64,000 nt of DNA from Peronospora farinosa (taxonomy: Eukaryota; Oomycota; Peronosporomycetes; Peronosporales; Peronosporaceae), in assembly GCA_947646735.1 (NCBI GenBank), contig CANTFK010000287.1, forward strand, positions 152,954 to 216,953. Reading direction: 5' to 3'. Positions 33,443 through 45,060 of the stretch are shown piece after piece (position 1 is the stretch's first letter; every line of letters begins with the position of its first letter). The notes beneath the pieces were generated by a model that was given only the letters and a program-made list of their open reading frames with translations, was not told the DNA's origin and ran no database searches. The position numbers were made by a program, and so were the translations under genes.

Positions 33443-35690
33443 TTGTATGCCGAAGACGTGGATCAGCATATGGCTGTCTTGCCTAAGATTGTGTCATCCA
33501 CCGAAGAAGTTACGATTGATGATATCCAAGTGGGCGATCCGGGAGTTCCTCTAACCAAGGACCAAGAAGGTCTACGGCAATTGATTTGGGCGAACCGACA
33601 CTTACTCATCGGCAAAGGAAACGCGCTTCCTCCTGCAGCTCGAGGAGCAGTATGTGATATCGATGTTGGTGGAGCACACCCGATCGCACAACGAGTACGA
33701 CCGGTCGCTCCCAAATTTCGCGAGAAGTTAGCTGACATAATCAAAGGATTACTATCAGCCAGGATTATCCAGCCGTCGACATCACCATGGGCTTCGCCGA
33801 TTGTGGTAATTATAAAAAAGAATGGTGTCGACATCCGGATATGTATTGACTATCGGCGGGTGAATCAACTCACGAGATTGATGGTGTATCCTTATGCCGC
33901 TGATTAGCGAATTTTTGCAAGATACGGATAAAGCTATGTGGTATTGTTCGTTGGATATGGCCAGTGGATTTTTGGTCGTGGAAATGACCGAGCGAGCAAG
34001 GATGATTTCTGCTTTTATCACGCCGTCAGGCTTGTTTGAGTGGTTACGAATGCCGTTTGGGCTAAAAAACGCTCCGCAGATTTACCAACGTCTAATCGAT
34101 AATGCACTGTATGGATACCTCAAGATCGGTACGGATCCAAGTGCAATTGCTACAGGATCACTCGACGCCACTGATATGGTAACGGGATCGCCAAAACTGG
34201 TTGATGTATTCACTGAAGGTGAACCGGACGCTAGCCAGAAGCCATCTGTGCTCGGCCGAAGGTCATATATTGATGACATATTGATTTCAGCAACATCGTG
34301 AGCCTCCTTATATGATAAGGTAAAGCGGTTGCTAGAAGTATTCAGTGAATGGAATTTGTCGATCAGTCTCGCTAAGAGGTTTTGGGGACGACGTAAGGTA
34401 GAATACCTGGGTCATCAAGTCTCACTTGCAGGAATAGAAGCTCATCCAAAGGATTTGGGATCGCTGGTGAATATTCCGTTCCCAAAAACGTTTCGATCGA
34501 TGCAACTGTTTCTGGGAAGCTTGAATTACTATAGTCGATTTGTCGAAGATTTTGCGATTTACGCGTCAGTGCTATATGAATTACGGGAAGAAGATTTCCA
34601 CGAAATCCGCTGTTCTGACAAGATGAATGCATTAGATTCGAATATCGCCACCGAATGAGTTCGGATCAAATCATCGACATTGGGGACGACCAAGATCCAG
34701 AAGGACGGACTCGATGGGAAAAAGCGATGATCGCATTTGCCATGTTGAAAGCCAAGATCGCTAATACCCCTATCCTCAAACACTTCGATCCAGATCGGCC
34801 TCCGGTAATTGTCGTATATGCGAGTAAATGGGCGGTTTCAGCAGCTTTGATGCAGAGTATGATGGCACATACTGGCCAGTTACGTCTACAAGCCGAACGC
34901 TGAAGCCTAATGAGATCAATTACGGAATGGTCGAGAAGGAGATACTAGCTTTACTTCGGATTTTGGATTTATGTTATTGCATGCTAGTCTCGCGAGAGAT
35001 TAAAATTCTTACGCGTTTCTCGACGATGGCCTGGTTAGTACAATCCTCCGGTCTTAATGGAAGACTAGGAAGGTGGGCTGCATTGTTATCGACTTGGACG
35101 TTGGAGATTAAAAAATGTGAAAAGGGCGAAGATGAAATACTTGGAGCTTTGGCAGCAAGTATAAAGCCCCGTGAAGAAGTCGATGAGGTACTAATTGCGA
35201 TCGCTCCCCGGAAACAGCCAAGAAGGACTATAAGTATGCCTCCTCCTACGGTAGGAAAGACGAAAAGTCTTTTGGTCGTCAGTTTCGATGGATCGGCACG
35301 AGTAAAACGTAAAGGTGGAGCTTATAGTGCTATTGTGTGGCAATTAACAGAGTGGACAATTGTGGAGGCAGATTCCAAATATCTAACGGATCTAACAGTA
35401 AATGAAGCAGAATACAACGGCATGTTGCTGGGTTTTAAATTACTCGCAAATCAGGACAGGGGACGAGTTATAATTTGTGGATACTCGAATTTGGTGATAC
35501 GGCAAATGCGTGGTAAAATTGATTGTAAGGCACCAGGTCTGCAATTATTGCGACATAAATCGTTGGAGAAATTGCGGTCGTGTCCCGCTCATGACTTTCT
35601 ACATATGAAAAGCGATTGGAATCAGAGCGCAGATCGATTTGCTAGTATCGCATTGCAACGAGAAGAGGGGGCGAGTGGGATTACGGATGA
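33443..35690 (+). pseudogene. RT and RNase H, C2
   Basis: RT motifs and breaks match C1: frameshift before MPLISEF at 33894, TGA after YIDDILISATS at about 34299. Tether and RNase H lie in 34329-34658, 34655-34903 and 34828 onward (SLLVVSFDGSARVKRKGG, LTVNEAEYNGMLLGFKLL). Identity to C1 falls off after GEDEILGALAAS near 35155. Confidence 0.85.
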
Positions 35691-36994
35691 GGATCGCCGA
35701 GATTTAATTACGCTTAATAGGTTGGATGAATTGCTAAAGCCTCAAGAGACAGAGTCAGTGGTTAAAGTAGTGGCGATCGCTCGATCACCACGAAGAAAAC
35801 GTCGACAACCACAGCTTTTGCAGGAAGAAATGGTGCAGCAGATGAGAAGTGATCGCATACAGCGTGCTACAGACGAAGAACGCTGGATCGCTAATCTGAA
35901 GACATATTTGGTCGGTTACATCTCGACATTGACGGTCGAGGAAGCGAAAATATGCGCCAAGATGGCCAATGATTATGAAGTGGATGAAGATAATCTGTTA
36001 TATTTTTGCCCGGGAACCACAACGAAATCCGAAGATCGGGACGAAATCGCTCGTCTGGTGGTGCCCGAAAATCTGCAGCAAGATTTCTTGCATCATTATC
36101 ATTCTAGTTTGGAAGGGGGTACCATGGGATTGGGAGAACCTACCAGCAAATTAGAGCGCATTTTCACTGGTGGGGTTTGTATCGAAGTGGTTAACGCTAT
36201 GTGAATCAATGCAAAGATTGTGAAACTGGAAAGGGACGTCCCGTGATTGATGGAGAATCACCGGGAAATTTACAAGCTACTTATCCGTTCCAGATTGTTG
36301 CCATGGATCATATTCCATCGCTGCCGAGATCTTTTAAAGGCAACACTGAATTATTGGTCTGGGTCGATCTCTTTTCGGGCTATGAGGTTGCCAAGGCGAG
36401 CAAATCTAGAACAGCTCAGACGATCGCCAAGAATTACGAAGAGTGTGTCTTTCGACTATTCGGTGCGAGTGAAGCGATACGGCACGATCGGGAACCTGGA
36501 TTTATGTCGAATTTTTTCCGTGCGTTTAACCGAATTATTGGACAGAAGCAAAGGACAACGATGGCATATCGACCTCAAGCAAATGGAACTGCTGAGCGTA
36601 TGTTGCAAACTCTGACTCGTGCATTAAAGATGTATGTATCTGACGTGAACCAACAAGACTGGGATAGTATGCCGAACGCCTAACTTTCGCGATCAATACC
36701 GCCCAAGATCGGGTGCGCGGCGAAACGCCATTTTTCTTGATTCATGGTTGGTACCCGAGATCTACGTTGGAAGCTACTTTACCATTAGGGAGTACTAGGC
36801 GTCGGGATCGCGATCCACGTAGGTGGCGATATCATGTGCAACGGCATTATCAGCGAGCGAGAGAAGGATTAAATGAGAGACTCAGGATTGCGATCCAAAC
36901 ACGTGCTGATTATCTCAAGCCTCACGAAATTGAACCAGGGGCGCAGGTCTGGCTATATTTGGATCGTGTGAAAGAAGGTACAATCGAAAGCTAG
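35690..36994 (+). pseudogene. Integrase, C2
   Basis: H2C2 zinc region with LHHYHSSLEGG and NQCKDCETGKGRP, split by a frameshift near 36130-36205. Catalytic core with IVAMDHIPSL, IRHDREPGFMSNFF and RPQANGTAERMLQTL, the D, D, E positions. Another frame break is near 36683. The C-terminal region 36713-36994 ends at a stop before the barrel. Confidence 0.85.
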
Positions 36995-36999
36995 CACAT

Positions 37000-37458
37000 A
37001 TGTGGCATGGACCTTTTCGAGTAAAAGAAATGTGTGGAGATCACGCTGTCCGACTGGAGATCGCTGGTACATCATATCGATTATTTCCCGTCGTACATAT
37101 ATCCAAGTTGAAGACAGTAAAGACGTTCCCTGATCGTCCAAAAAATTTGCTGACGATCGAAGAAGAATATCGATTCGATTTTGATGAAGCGCTTTTGCCG
37201 GAAGATAGTTTTGAAGGCAATCTGGAAGATGATGAATTCGAAGTGGAAAAGATTGTGGATGTACGATCTGATAGAAAGACACGTTTTGGACGAGTACATA
37301 GACAGTTTAAAGTCTACTGGAAAGGTTATGCTAAACCATCCTGGGTGGATGAAGCCGACTTAAATTGTGGTGCCCTATTGCGAGATTTTGAACGTGGCGA
37401 GACTAGCCGGAATCGTTTTGAAGTGATGCAATCACATGAAGAGGGATCTGGTGGCTAA
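37000..37458 (+). CDS. Integrase C-terminal barrel and chromodomain, C2
   Basis: A 152-codon open frame: HGPFRVKEMCGDHAVRLEI and FPVVHISKLKTV (barrel), then a chromodomain with EVEKIVDVRSDRKTRFGR, QFKVYWKGYAKPSWVDEADL. All aromatic-cage candidate positions (the Y/W of VYWKGY and the W of PSWVDE) are present. It is the 3' part of pol, separated from the core by an in-frame stop. Confidence 0.85.
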   Translation: MWHGPFRVKEMCGDHAVRLEIAGTSYRLFPVVHISKLKTVKTFPDRPKNLLTIEEEYRFDFDEALLPEDSFEGNLEDDEFEVEKIVDVRSDRKTRFGRVHRQFKVYWKGYAKPSWVDEADLNCGALLRDFERGETSRNRFEVMQSHEEGSGG

Positions 37459-38100
37459 CGAAGATCGAGTGTTGGGGATGGTATATTATGCAAGAAGGTT
37501 GCATAGGGTGGTGGAAAGGAAATTTGTGTGTAATGAGTATGGCGATCGAAGGTCTGGAAGACGAGATCGCGGCTAAAGAAGCCCAACAAAAGAAGACAAT
37601 TTTAACGAAAAGGAGAAACAAAATGGAATTGTATTGAACGATCAAGAAGTGTTATCGGATCACGAATGCTGTTTGGGGAAAAATTTATTGGATAAACGGG
37701 CGAGGGATGAACCGGAGTGATCCGCGATAGAGGATCGATATTGGTTCCGCCAAGGCTCCGCAGAATCTATTAACGACAGTGCAGTAATCAGGTTGGGGAT
37801 GTTTTTCTGCTTGCAATCCAAACCAGGATACCATACTGGTATTTCGGAAGACTGAAAGAAATGGAGGAAAAATGGATCTAACAAGATATCCAGATCGCAG
37901 TGCCCCATGATTATTCCCCTAAGAACGAATCGGAAAGTATCCTGGATAGAAGATAAAGCGGCCGCAGACGAAGAAGAAGACATGAGGATGACCGGGGCAA
38001 TTATGTGGATGCGATGCACAGTCTGTACAACACTGTATGCCGGCTAACGGTGCAGGGGGCGATTGTGGAAGAGCGGATTAACAAATTTCGTGGAGTGGAG
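37459..38100 (+). other. 3' noncoding region of C2 before the array
   Basis: Only short frames occur, none resembling a known protein. The part 38060-38100 matches the inner end of the fragment at 27065-27110. I see no antisense ORF of the type found in A and D. Confidence 0.6.
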
Positions 38101-38104
38101 ATCG

Positions 38105-39055
38105 CGATCCAAGTTATGTGGACCACACACCCAGGATCGATCGCGATCCACGGTAAAGTGCGATCCGACTCAGAACCGCGATCCAACTCAGAACCGCAAT
38201 CCAAGGCTGAACGCGATCCAAGGTAGACCGCGATCCAAGGTAAACCGCGATCCGACTCAGAACCGCGATCCGACTAATACCCGCGATCTGATTCAGAACC
38301 GCGATCCGACTCAGAACCGCGATCCGACTCAGAACCGCGATCTGACTCAGAACCGCGATCCAAGGCTGAACGCGATCCAAGGTAGACCGCGATCCAAGGT
38401 AGACAGACCGCAATCCGACTCAGTACCGCGATCTGAATCAGAACAGCGATCCAAGGCTGAACACGATCCAAGGTAGAACGCGATCCAAGGTAGACCGCGA
38501 TCCAAGGTAGGCCGCGATCCAAGGCTGAGCGCGATCCGACTCAGAACCGCGATCCGAATCAGGACCGCGATCCAAGGCTGAACGCGATCCAAGGTAGAAC
38601 GCGATCCAAGGTAGATCGCGAATAGACTCAAAAGCGCGATCCGACTTAGAACCGCGATCCAAGGCTGAACGCGATCCAAGGTAGACCGCGATCCAAGGTA
38701 GGCCGCGATCCAAGGCTGAGCGCGATCCAAGGTAAACCGCGATCCGACTCAGAACCGCGATCCAACTCAGAACCGCGATCTAACTCAGAACCGCGATCCA
38801 ACTCAGAACCGCGATCCAAGGCTGAACACGATCCAAGGTAGAACCGCGATCTAAGGTAGACCGCGATCCGACTCAGAACCGCGATCCGGCTCAGAACCGC
38901 GATCCAAGTTTGAACGCGACCTAAGGTAGATCGCGATCCGACTCAGAAGCGCGATCCGACTCAGAACCGCGATCCAAGGTAAAGCGCGATCCGACTTAGA
39001 ATCGCGATCCAACGTAGATCCGCGATCCGACCTAGATCGCGATCCAACTCACAAG
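38105..39055 (+). repeat. GCGATCC minisatellite in the C2 3' region (about 950 bp)
   Basis: Head-to-tail degenerate units of about 17-18 bp, chiefly GAACCGCGATCCGACTCA and GACCGCGATCCAAGGTA, interspersed. GCGATC recurs roughly every 18-20 bp. The equivalent array beside the C1 LTR is only about 325 bp long. It produces artefactual frames rich in DRGSES or LPWIAVYLGSR on the minus strand. Confidence 0.92.
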
Positions 39056-39211
39056 GATTACGCATTATGGATCGACCGAGATCCTGAGCTGATACGCGAT
39101 ATGATTCGGATCGCGATCCAAGGATAAGGCAAGATCGCCGATGGATCGGGATGGCAAAGGAATTTGGGGTGGACCACATATCGAGATCTGATTTTTTGTG
39201 AAAGGGTGACA

Positions 39212-39819
39212 TGTGGTGATAGATCCTGGACTACAGATAGGCAGAATCGTAGGTTTCGAGTTTTGATTGGTTTACACTAAACAGAGTTCAATTTTACTTC
39301 TAAGTACACGTGTCGACTTCTCTTCCGGGCTGGATTCTTCGTCCACCCGACGTCTTGTGGAAGCCTACACACTACGCAAGTCATATCCCTGGATTGTTTG
39401 GCCAGGGATTGCAAGAACTCTCAACACAACTCAACTGCGATCGGACGCAGATAAAACACGTAGGGCAAGGCGAAGCAAGTGCAGGACGGATCAAGTGGTC
39501 AGAAGGTTCTGCTCAAGTGGTCAGAAGATTCAAGCTTCGTTGTATTGGATAACCGTGATCGATTGGGAAGATCACACCAAGTACTCGGTTTATCTTGTGA
39601 AGATTTCCACAAGATAACCAAATCTCCTATCCCTAACCCAATTAGGATCAACATCGACTCAAGTCCAACGAGAAGAGAGCAACCCGCCCTACCGACGGGT
39701 ACACAAGGTGAGGAAGGCTTTATACACGAAATCGGGGTACCCCCTCCGATAGTCGGTCGCCGGGCGCCAGTGGAGAGTTGGAATCGCATCAGCAATTTTG
39801 CGAATCCCACTCCACCACA
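39212..39819 (+). repeat. 3' LTR of C2
   Basis: 608 bp, TGTGGTGATAG...CCACCACA, preceded by purine-rich AAAGGGTGACA. It is near-identical to the C1 LTR and different from C2's own 5' LTR. It abuts the last bases of a B LTR (TATA, then the B primer leader). Confidence 0.85.
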
Positions 39820-40466
39820 TATACTGGGAAGCACTCGTAGTCAATCCTACACATGTGTCTTTAAAGACTGACCCTCTCTGATGATGGAGAACCAAAATCA
39901 CCTCTCTGAGGCACAACGAATCGCCTTAAATAAAGTATCGGCGTTCGTAGGGCCCGATCAAATCGAGGCCCTTTTGGCCCAAGGTCCCGAGGTTCTAAAT
40001 GCTCGTCTTGAGGCCTTTATACGTTATGAAGCAGCGCTCCTCGGGCAGGTCCATGACCAGGCAGCTTCAGCTGCGCCTACAGTACATTCCGGTACCTGTG
40101 CCCGATGCAGAGCCAAAGGCTCGACCACTTGTTTAAAACGTAAAGACCTTCGAGGGGAAGGAGGGAGAAAATCTTCTCCTCTGGATCCGAGAAGTTGAAA
40201 TGGCAATGGATGCCGTCATGCTTGCATCAGATAAGCAACGAGTTGGCTTGGCCATTTCGAAGCTTGATGGAAGAGCTAGAGAGTGGGCTCTAACGATCAA
40301 TATCTCTGTAAATTCCGCATTTTCCCACATGGGAAGTGCATAAAAAGCAATTCACTAGCGTGTTTGCACCGCCTGATCAGGCTTTATGTGTGCGCTCACG
40401 CTTCTTAGCTACCCGACAGGGTAAGAAAGTATTGTCGGACTCTGACCAAGAGATGAGGATTCTCAT
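39820..40466 (+). pseudogene. Element B leader and gag fragment
   Basis: A mutated primer site (GGGAAGCACTCGTAGTCAA) precedes an ATG at 39881 (MMENQNHLSEAQRIALNKVS). After a frameshift near 40130 the gag core follows ([45 protein letters not shown]). It is cut at 40466 by the LTR of element D. Confidence 0.75.
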
Positions 40467-40808
40467 TGTTACGGGGTTAGAACGTACCGTCACTAGCTCA
40501 CACAAGCGCTTGAGGAGGACCAAGCCCAAGTATGAGGTATCAAGTAAATTTAACTCTGATTTTTTTATTTTGCCTCAATTCGTACGAATAATGCAGATTG
40601 TAGTTGTAAGAAATACGACAGTGTTCCCGCCTTTCGGGAACTACACAATTTCAGATTAATTTATCATTGTTCCATATTGGGACTTGAGTCCCCAATAATA
40701 AATCGATAATAAATTGCCACGCTGTGCCCGCTATTCGGGCCCAGCACCTGTATACATATGTAATTGTTTATTTCATTTTGTGTTATATATGAAATGTGGT
40801 CCATTACA
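40467..40808 (-). repeat. 3' LTR of element D
   Basis: 342 bp. On the minus strand it starts TGTAATGGACCAC after the polypurine tract AAAAAGGGAGTGG. It is almost identical to the LTR at 49044-49384 in opposite orientation. Confidence 0.85.
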
Positions 40809-40888
40809 CCACTCCCTTTTTAACACAGCACTCACCAACCGTGAGTACTCAACTATCGAAACTCCAACGCTCACAAACGACCACCGAT

Positions 40889-42158
40889 GTCTGAACACAC
40901 GACACACAATTCTGCAGCACTCCCGAGCACCATCAGCAGAAGGACAACTACCAGCATCATGGCGCAACAACTCATCCCTTGAACGCTGTATGACTGTCCG
41001 GAGCTCACGCTACGGACTCACTGGACACGATGCGGGACTACTTACGGCGATTCCAAAAACTGCGTGGAAAGGCCTTGATAGAATCGGATACGAGGCCTTG
41101 CAACGTTCTTGGTGTGCCTTTATCCAACGTTGGAATCGGATGCTCGAGGATGGTAATAGTTTTCAACTATGGCTCGCCAATCGAGAGGATCTTCGCGGCG
41201 ATCACTCCATTGGCGTGCTACGCGAAAGAGTGTGTTGGAACGCTTGGAATGAGGACCGCCTCTGCTTCGTTCATGTCAATGGAGGATGCCAGTCTTGTGA
41301 CTCGATTCCACGCCCAATTCATGACGAATGGCGACGACACATCGCTGAGTGTCCACTCAGCGAACGCGAACGGAGTTGGATTGCGAAGTCTGGGCGAACG
41401 GAGAAGCGCAGATATTCGTGGTACACCTCGCTAGAAGCATCACTCGCGACAGAGGAGTCAATCTCCGCTGAATAATCAGCGCAGCTCATGTACACGTTCG
41501 CCTGTCCGTCCTGCTGCGAGGTTCTAGTCATATGGTGATGCTTTTAAGCCACGACGTTACATCGTTCTTGTTCTCCACGTCGTTGGTTGCCACACCGTTC
41601 TCGTCATCACAAGAACATTCACGTCCGCTCTTGCATCGAAATAGCCCGACTTCGTGGAATCAATAGCTGAACAACATTTGGACCGTCACGAAGGAGTAAG
41701 GAACGTGGATCCCACCTATCCTGCTCGAGTGAGCATCCAAGCCAACGTACTCGGTACTTGCGCGCAAATGGAATTGCGTGCTTCTCGTGAGATGACTGAA
41801 TCACTGCATAGGAGGTTCCATGTGTCCCAAAATACGGTTTACAATTCTGCGTACCTGTCCTTCCCAATCAACAAGCGGCGGTGGCCCTCGCGATGGTAAT
41901 ACTGGCGTCCTGGTTGCCCAGGACGATGTTGATCAGGCCGTGCACAAAGCTGCCGATGCTCATCTGGAGGCTGAGGCTGCCAGTGAACGTGCTGCCCAGG
42001 CGGAGAAGACTGTGAGTGAGGCCCGGCAGTCGAACCGTGAGCTGCTCGAACGGATAAGGGTTCTGGAGCGCCAGGTGCTTTGTCGTGTGCAGACGGCATC
42101 GAGGCCGCGCCCCATGTCATCGGCGCGTCGAGCACGACGGGAAGGCCGATCGACTTAA
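40889..42158 (+). pseudogene. Antisense ORF of element D (broken)
   Basis: Plus-strand coding-like segments lie between the 3' LTR and integrase, opposite to gag-pol. An ATG at 40889 opens MSEHTTHNSAALPSTISRR. A later frame (about 41040-41475) has WKGLDRIGYEALQRSW, FIQRWNRMLEDGNSFQLWL and a HIAECPLSERERSWIAKS segment. A third frame (41860-42158) has VDQAVHKAADAHLEAEAASE and NRELLERIRVLERQV, a convincing coiled coil, antisense to the integrase C-terminus. Frameshifts separate the parts. No family recognised. Position and coiled-coil end mirror the antisense ORF of element A. Confidence 0.5.
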
Positions 42159-43477
42159 GGACCCCTGAAGCCGGCATCGGAGCCAAACCGTGAAGCGTAG
42201 CCGGGTGATATTCTTTTATCCGCCCGACATAGAATGTCGGGTGTAGTCGCAATGACGAGGGGACGTCGAGTGTATAAGCGTCGCCCATTGCCTTCAGAAC
42301 CTTAAATGGACCGATGAAGCGTGGCGCGAGTTTACTCGCGCCCAGATTAGTAACCGCAGAATCCCTTAAACCTTCCGTAGATAATAATACACGGTCACCT
42401 TTTTCAAACTTGATCATGTTCTTTCTGCCATGTTTGCCAGCTGTCTCTTTCTTTTGGTCTACTGCAGCCTGTAGTGCGTCGCGTACAAACTGGGTGATAG
42501 ATTGACGTTGGAGTACGTACTCCGAAATAGCTATGTCATCAATTGGTTGCGCCTTCTCCATCGTCGCGAGGTTGGCAGTAATTGTTAGCTTACCCGATTA
42601 CTTGTCAATCAATGTATGCGCAGTCCATCAAGCTAATGGGGACGCCACGTCTCGTGGCGTCAAAGTAGCATTCTTCGCCTAGGATCGGGTTACTACATTC
42701 ACGCTCATAATACTGTGAGCTGCACTCGATCCTTTTTTATCATTTTTGTACCCCAGAGTGGAGCCACTAGGTGTCGTAGGTCGCCCCACGGCAAGAAGAG
42801 TAGGAACACGAGGGTGACGAGCCGAATTCACAAAAAATGGCGTCAACCCTGTTGACGCGTGTACGGCGTTGTTGAGTGCACTCCAACTTGTGAAGGACGT
42901 AACGTAACTTCGAAGAACGTCTTCGAGGACCCGGTTCACGTGCTCGGTTTGCCAATCCGTTTCCAGATGGGTCGCAGTCGACTTTAACAGTTTTGTTCCG
43001 AAGAGCTCGAACAGGGACGTCCAAAATGCGGACGTGAATCGCGGATCACGCTCCAAAACAATGTTTTGGCAGGCCATGATGCGGAATACCGTGTCAATGA
43101 AGTGCGCCGCGGTCTCTGCCGCGGTGATCTTAGCGTGAACAGGCACTAGATGTGAATATGTCAACAGAGACCAAGATGCCCGTTCGAGCTTAACTATCGG
43201 GCGCAAGCCCGAAGATGAAGTTCATTGAAACTGATATCCAGGCCTCGGCTGCAATTGTTAACAATCGCAAGGGAGCCTGTGACGATGGAGATGGCTTCAC
43301 ACACTGGCAGATTTCGCACGTTTGGATCCAATTGCGTACCCACTTATACATGTGGGGCCAGAAGAAGTCTTGAGACACATCCGCGGAATTCTTTTCGCAG
43401 CCCAAATGGCTACCATCAGGAGCATCGTGATACTCGTGGATGATTCTTGCACGCAAATCCATGTCGTTGGCAATCAC
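41619..43477 (-). pseudogene. Integrase with degenerate chromodomain, element D
   Basis: Zinc-binding part in 43477-43190 (HEYHDAPDGSHLG, CEICQCVKPS). Core in 43206-42679 (LERDPRFTSAFWTSLFE, ETDWQTEHVNRVLEDVL, where the usual DGQTERANR is altered). Barrel in 42561 downward (RFIGPFKVLKAMGDAYTLD, HPTFYVGRIKEYHPA). A chromodomain remnant lies at 41760-41630 (YRVRWLGCSLEQDRWDPR). Frames change at least three times. Confidence 0.8.
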
Positions 43478-43848
43478 CGTTCGAGGAGAATCGATTGGTC
43501 GATGCTATACAGAAGCACATAGCCGTCTAAACTGTATCGATGAATATGGTCGCGCTTGGTTAGGAATGGGGCTCCCAGTGTAGCATCTCTGGGAGCACGC
43601 AGATACTCGATAATGTCTGCGTAATCGGAATCGCCTTAGTACGCTGCGACGATCTCGTCGAATAAACACAGCTCGGGTGTAACCCGAGTCAGATTTAGCG
43701 ATACACACATCGCACATCGGTCATCATCATCCTCGTCATCAGTTGCCTGACGGCTCAAAGCAGCCCAAGGGTCTTAGTCGGGGTGTCGTGGTAGAGCTTC
43801 GGCGAGAATGTTGATCTTGTCTGGAGTGTAATGAACGAGAAAGTTAAA

Positions 43849-45060
43849 CTAAAAGAAGAATAAGAGAGATAGTGTCATCCTTTTGGACAGACGTGGACTC
43901 TTCTTCGCTGTGCGCAGCGATGCCTGGTCGGTATACAAAGCAAATGTGCGTTCACCAATTAGATGCACGCGAAACTTGATGAGTGCATAGCGCATCGCTA
44001 ATAACTCCTTGTCGTGAACCGGATAGTTCTTCTCAGCTGACTTCATCTGTCGCGACTGATAACTCACGACTCGTTCACGGCCCTCATCATCAAATTGCAT
44101 GAGGGCACAACCGATTGCAAAATCACTGGCGTCGCAAACCACGTGAAACGGCTTGGAATCGTCTGGTAGGACCAGGACTGGCGCTGACGCTAGGCTCTTC
44201 TTCACTGCTTCGAAGGCTGCTTGGTGCTCGGGACGCCACAACCACGTGACGTCTTTCTTCAAGAGTGACGACAAAGGCGGGATGAAACCAGCATAATCCT
44301 TCGTATTCTTGTGCAAATAATTAGCCAAACCGAGCTAATGGCGCAACTCCGTAGGGTTCTTGAGTGTGCGCCAAGAACACCTTCTCTGGATCATCTCGAA
44401 CTCCCGATTTACTCACATAGCAACCCAGCACCGGAATCTCCGGTGCACAAAAGACACACTTCTTGAGATTCGCGTACAACTTGTTGTCCCGCATAACTTG
44501 AAACACTTGCTTCATGTGTTGAAGGTGAACTTGGACATCGCTGTAGTTGCCCTCAGCGCAACTATGGACAAAGATGTCATCGATGTAACTTACAGCAAAT
44601 TTCCGAAGTGGTTTTAACACTAGTGACACCATGCGATTGAAAGTGGCCGGAGCGTTCTTCAATCCTTGTGGCATAACCAGCCACTCCCATAACATGCCAC
44701 TCGGGGTGCTCACCGCTGTGAGTTAATTATCGCTCGGTCGCATCAGAATCTGGTAAAAGCCATCGGTCAAGTCGATGGCACTGAAGATGACACTTCCTGA
44801 CATGGAATTCAGCACCATGTCTTTCCTGGGAATAGGCGTTTGCGCAGATATAGTGGCATCGTGTAACTTGTCACACGCATGTACTATCCATTTGAATCCC
44901 GTATCCTTCTTCAAGCACAAGATTAGACTCAAATGTCATGCGTTCATTATCTACCTTGCGACGGCCTTCTAAAAATGCGTCAATAGCTTCGACTTTATCT
45001 CGAAGCAAAGGCAACTGCCGTGTCGTACATACTTCGAGCCTGGCAGGAGATTGATATCGT
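43849..45060 (-). pseudogene. RT and RNase H, element D
   Basis: RT first palm motif FSAIDLTDGFYQILMRPSDN (44932-44723), thumb/palm EWLVMPQGLKNAPATFNRMV and SYIDDIFVHS (44713-44321), RNase H FHVVCDASDFAIGCALMQ (44328-43849). There are stops or frameshifts at 44720, 44330 and 44960. Unlike element A, both halves of RT are still present. Confidence 0.85.

Larger units (their letters stand above)
29276..39211 (+). mobile_element. Ty3/gypsy element C, plus copy (C2), all domains present but broken
   Basis: Primer site, gag (29640-31015), knuckles (30972-31556), protease (31751-32374), linker with 81-bp repeats, RT, RNase H, integrase, chromodomain (to 37458), then 1.75 kb of noncoding 3' region with a large GCGATCC array, and a 3' LTR. 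Multiple frameshifts and stops make it defective. Confidence 0.88.

Noticed and set aside
38114..38730. Minus-strand frames with repeated LPWIAVYLGSRSTLD
   Set aside because: Shadows of the GCGATCC minisatellite with no start context or conserved flanks.
40714..41000. Start of the 253-codon plus frame MPRCARYSGPAPVYICN
   Set aside because: This part is LTR and polypurine-tract sequence. Only the portion beyond about 40889 can belong to the antisense ORF.
41839..42100. C-terminal 80 residues of the integrase frame of element D (HWQPQPPDEHRQLC-type sequence)
   Set aside because: Composition is unlike an integrase tail and the opposite strand reads as a clean coiled coil. The real chromodomain remnant is in another frame at 41630-41760.
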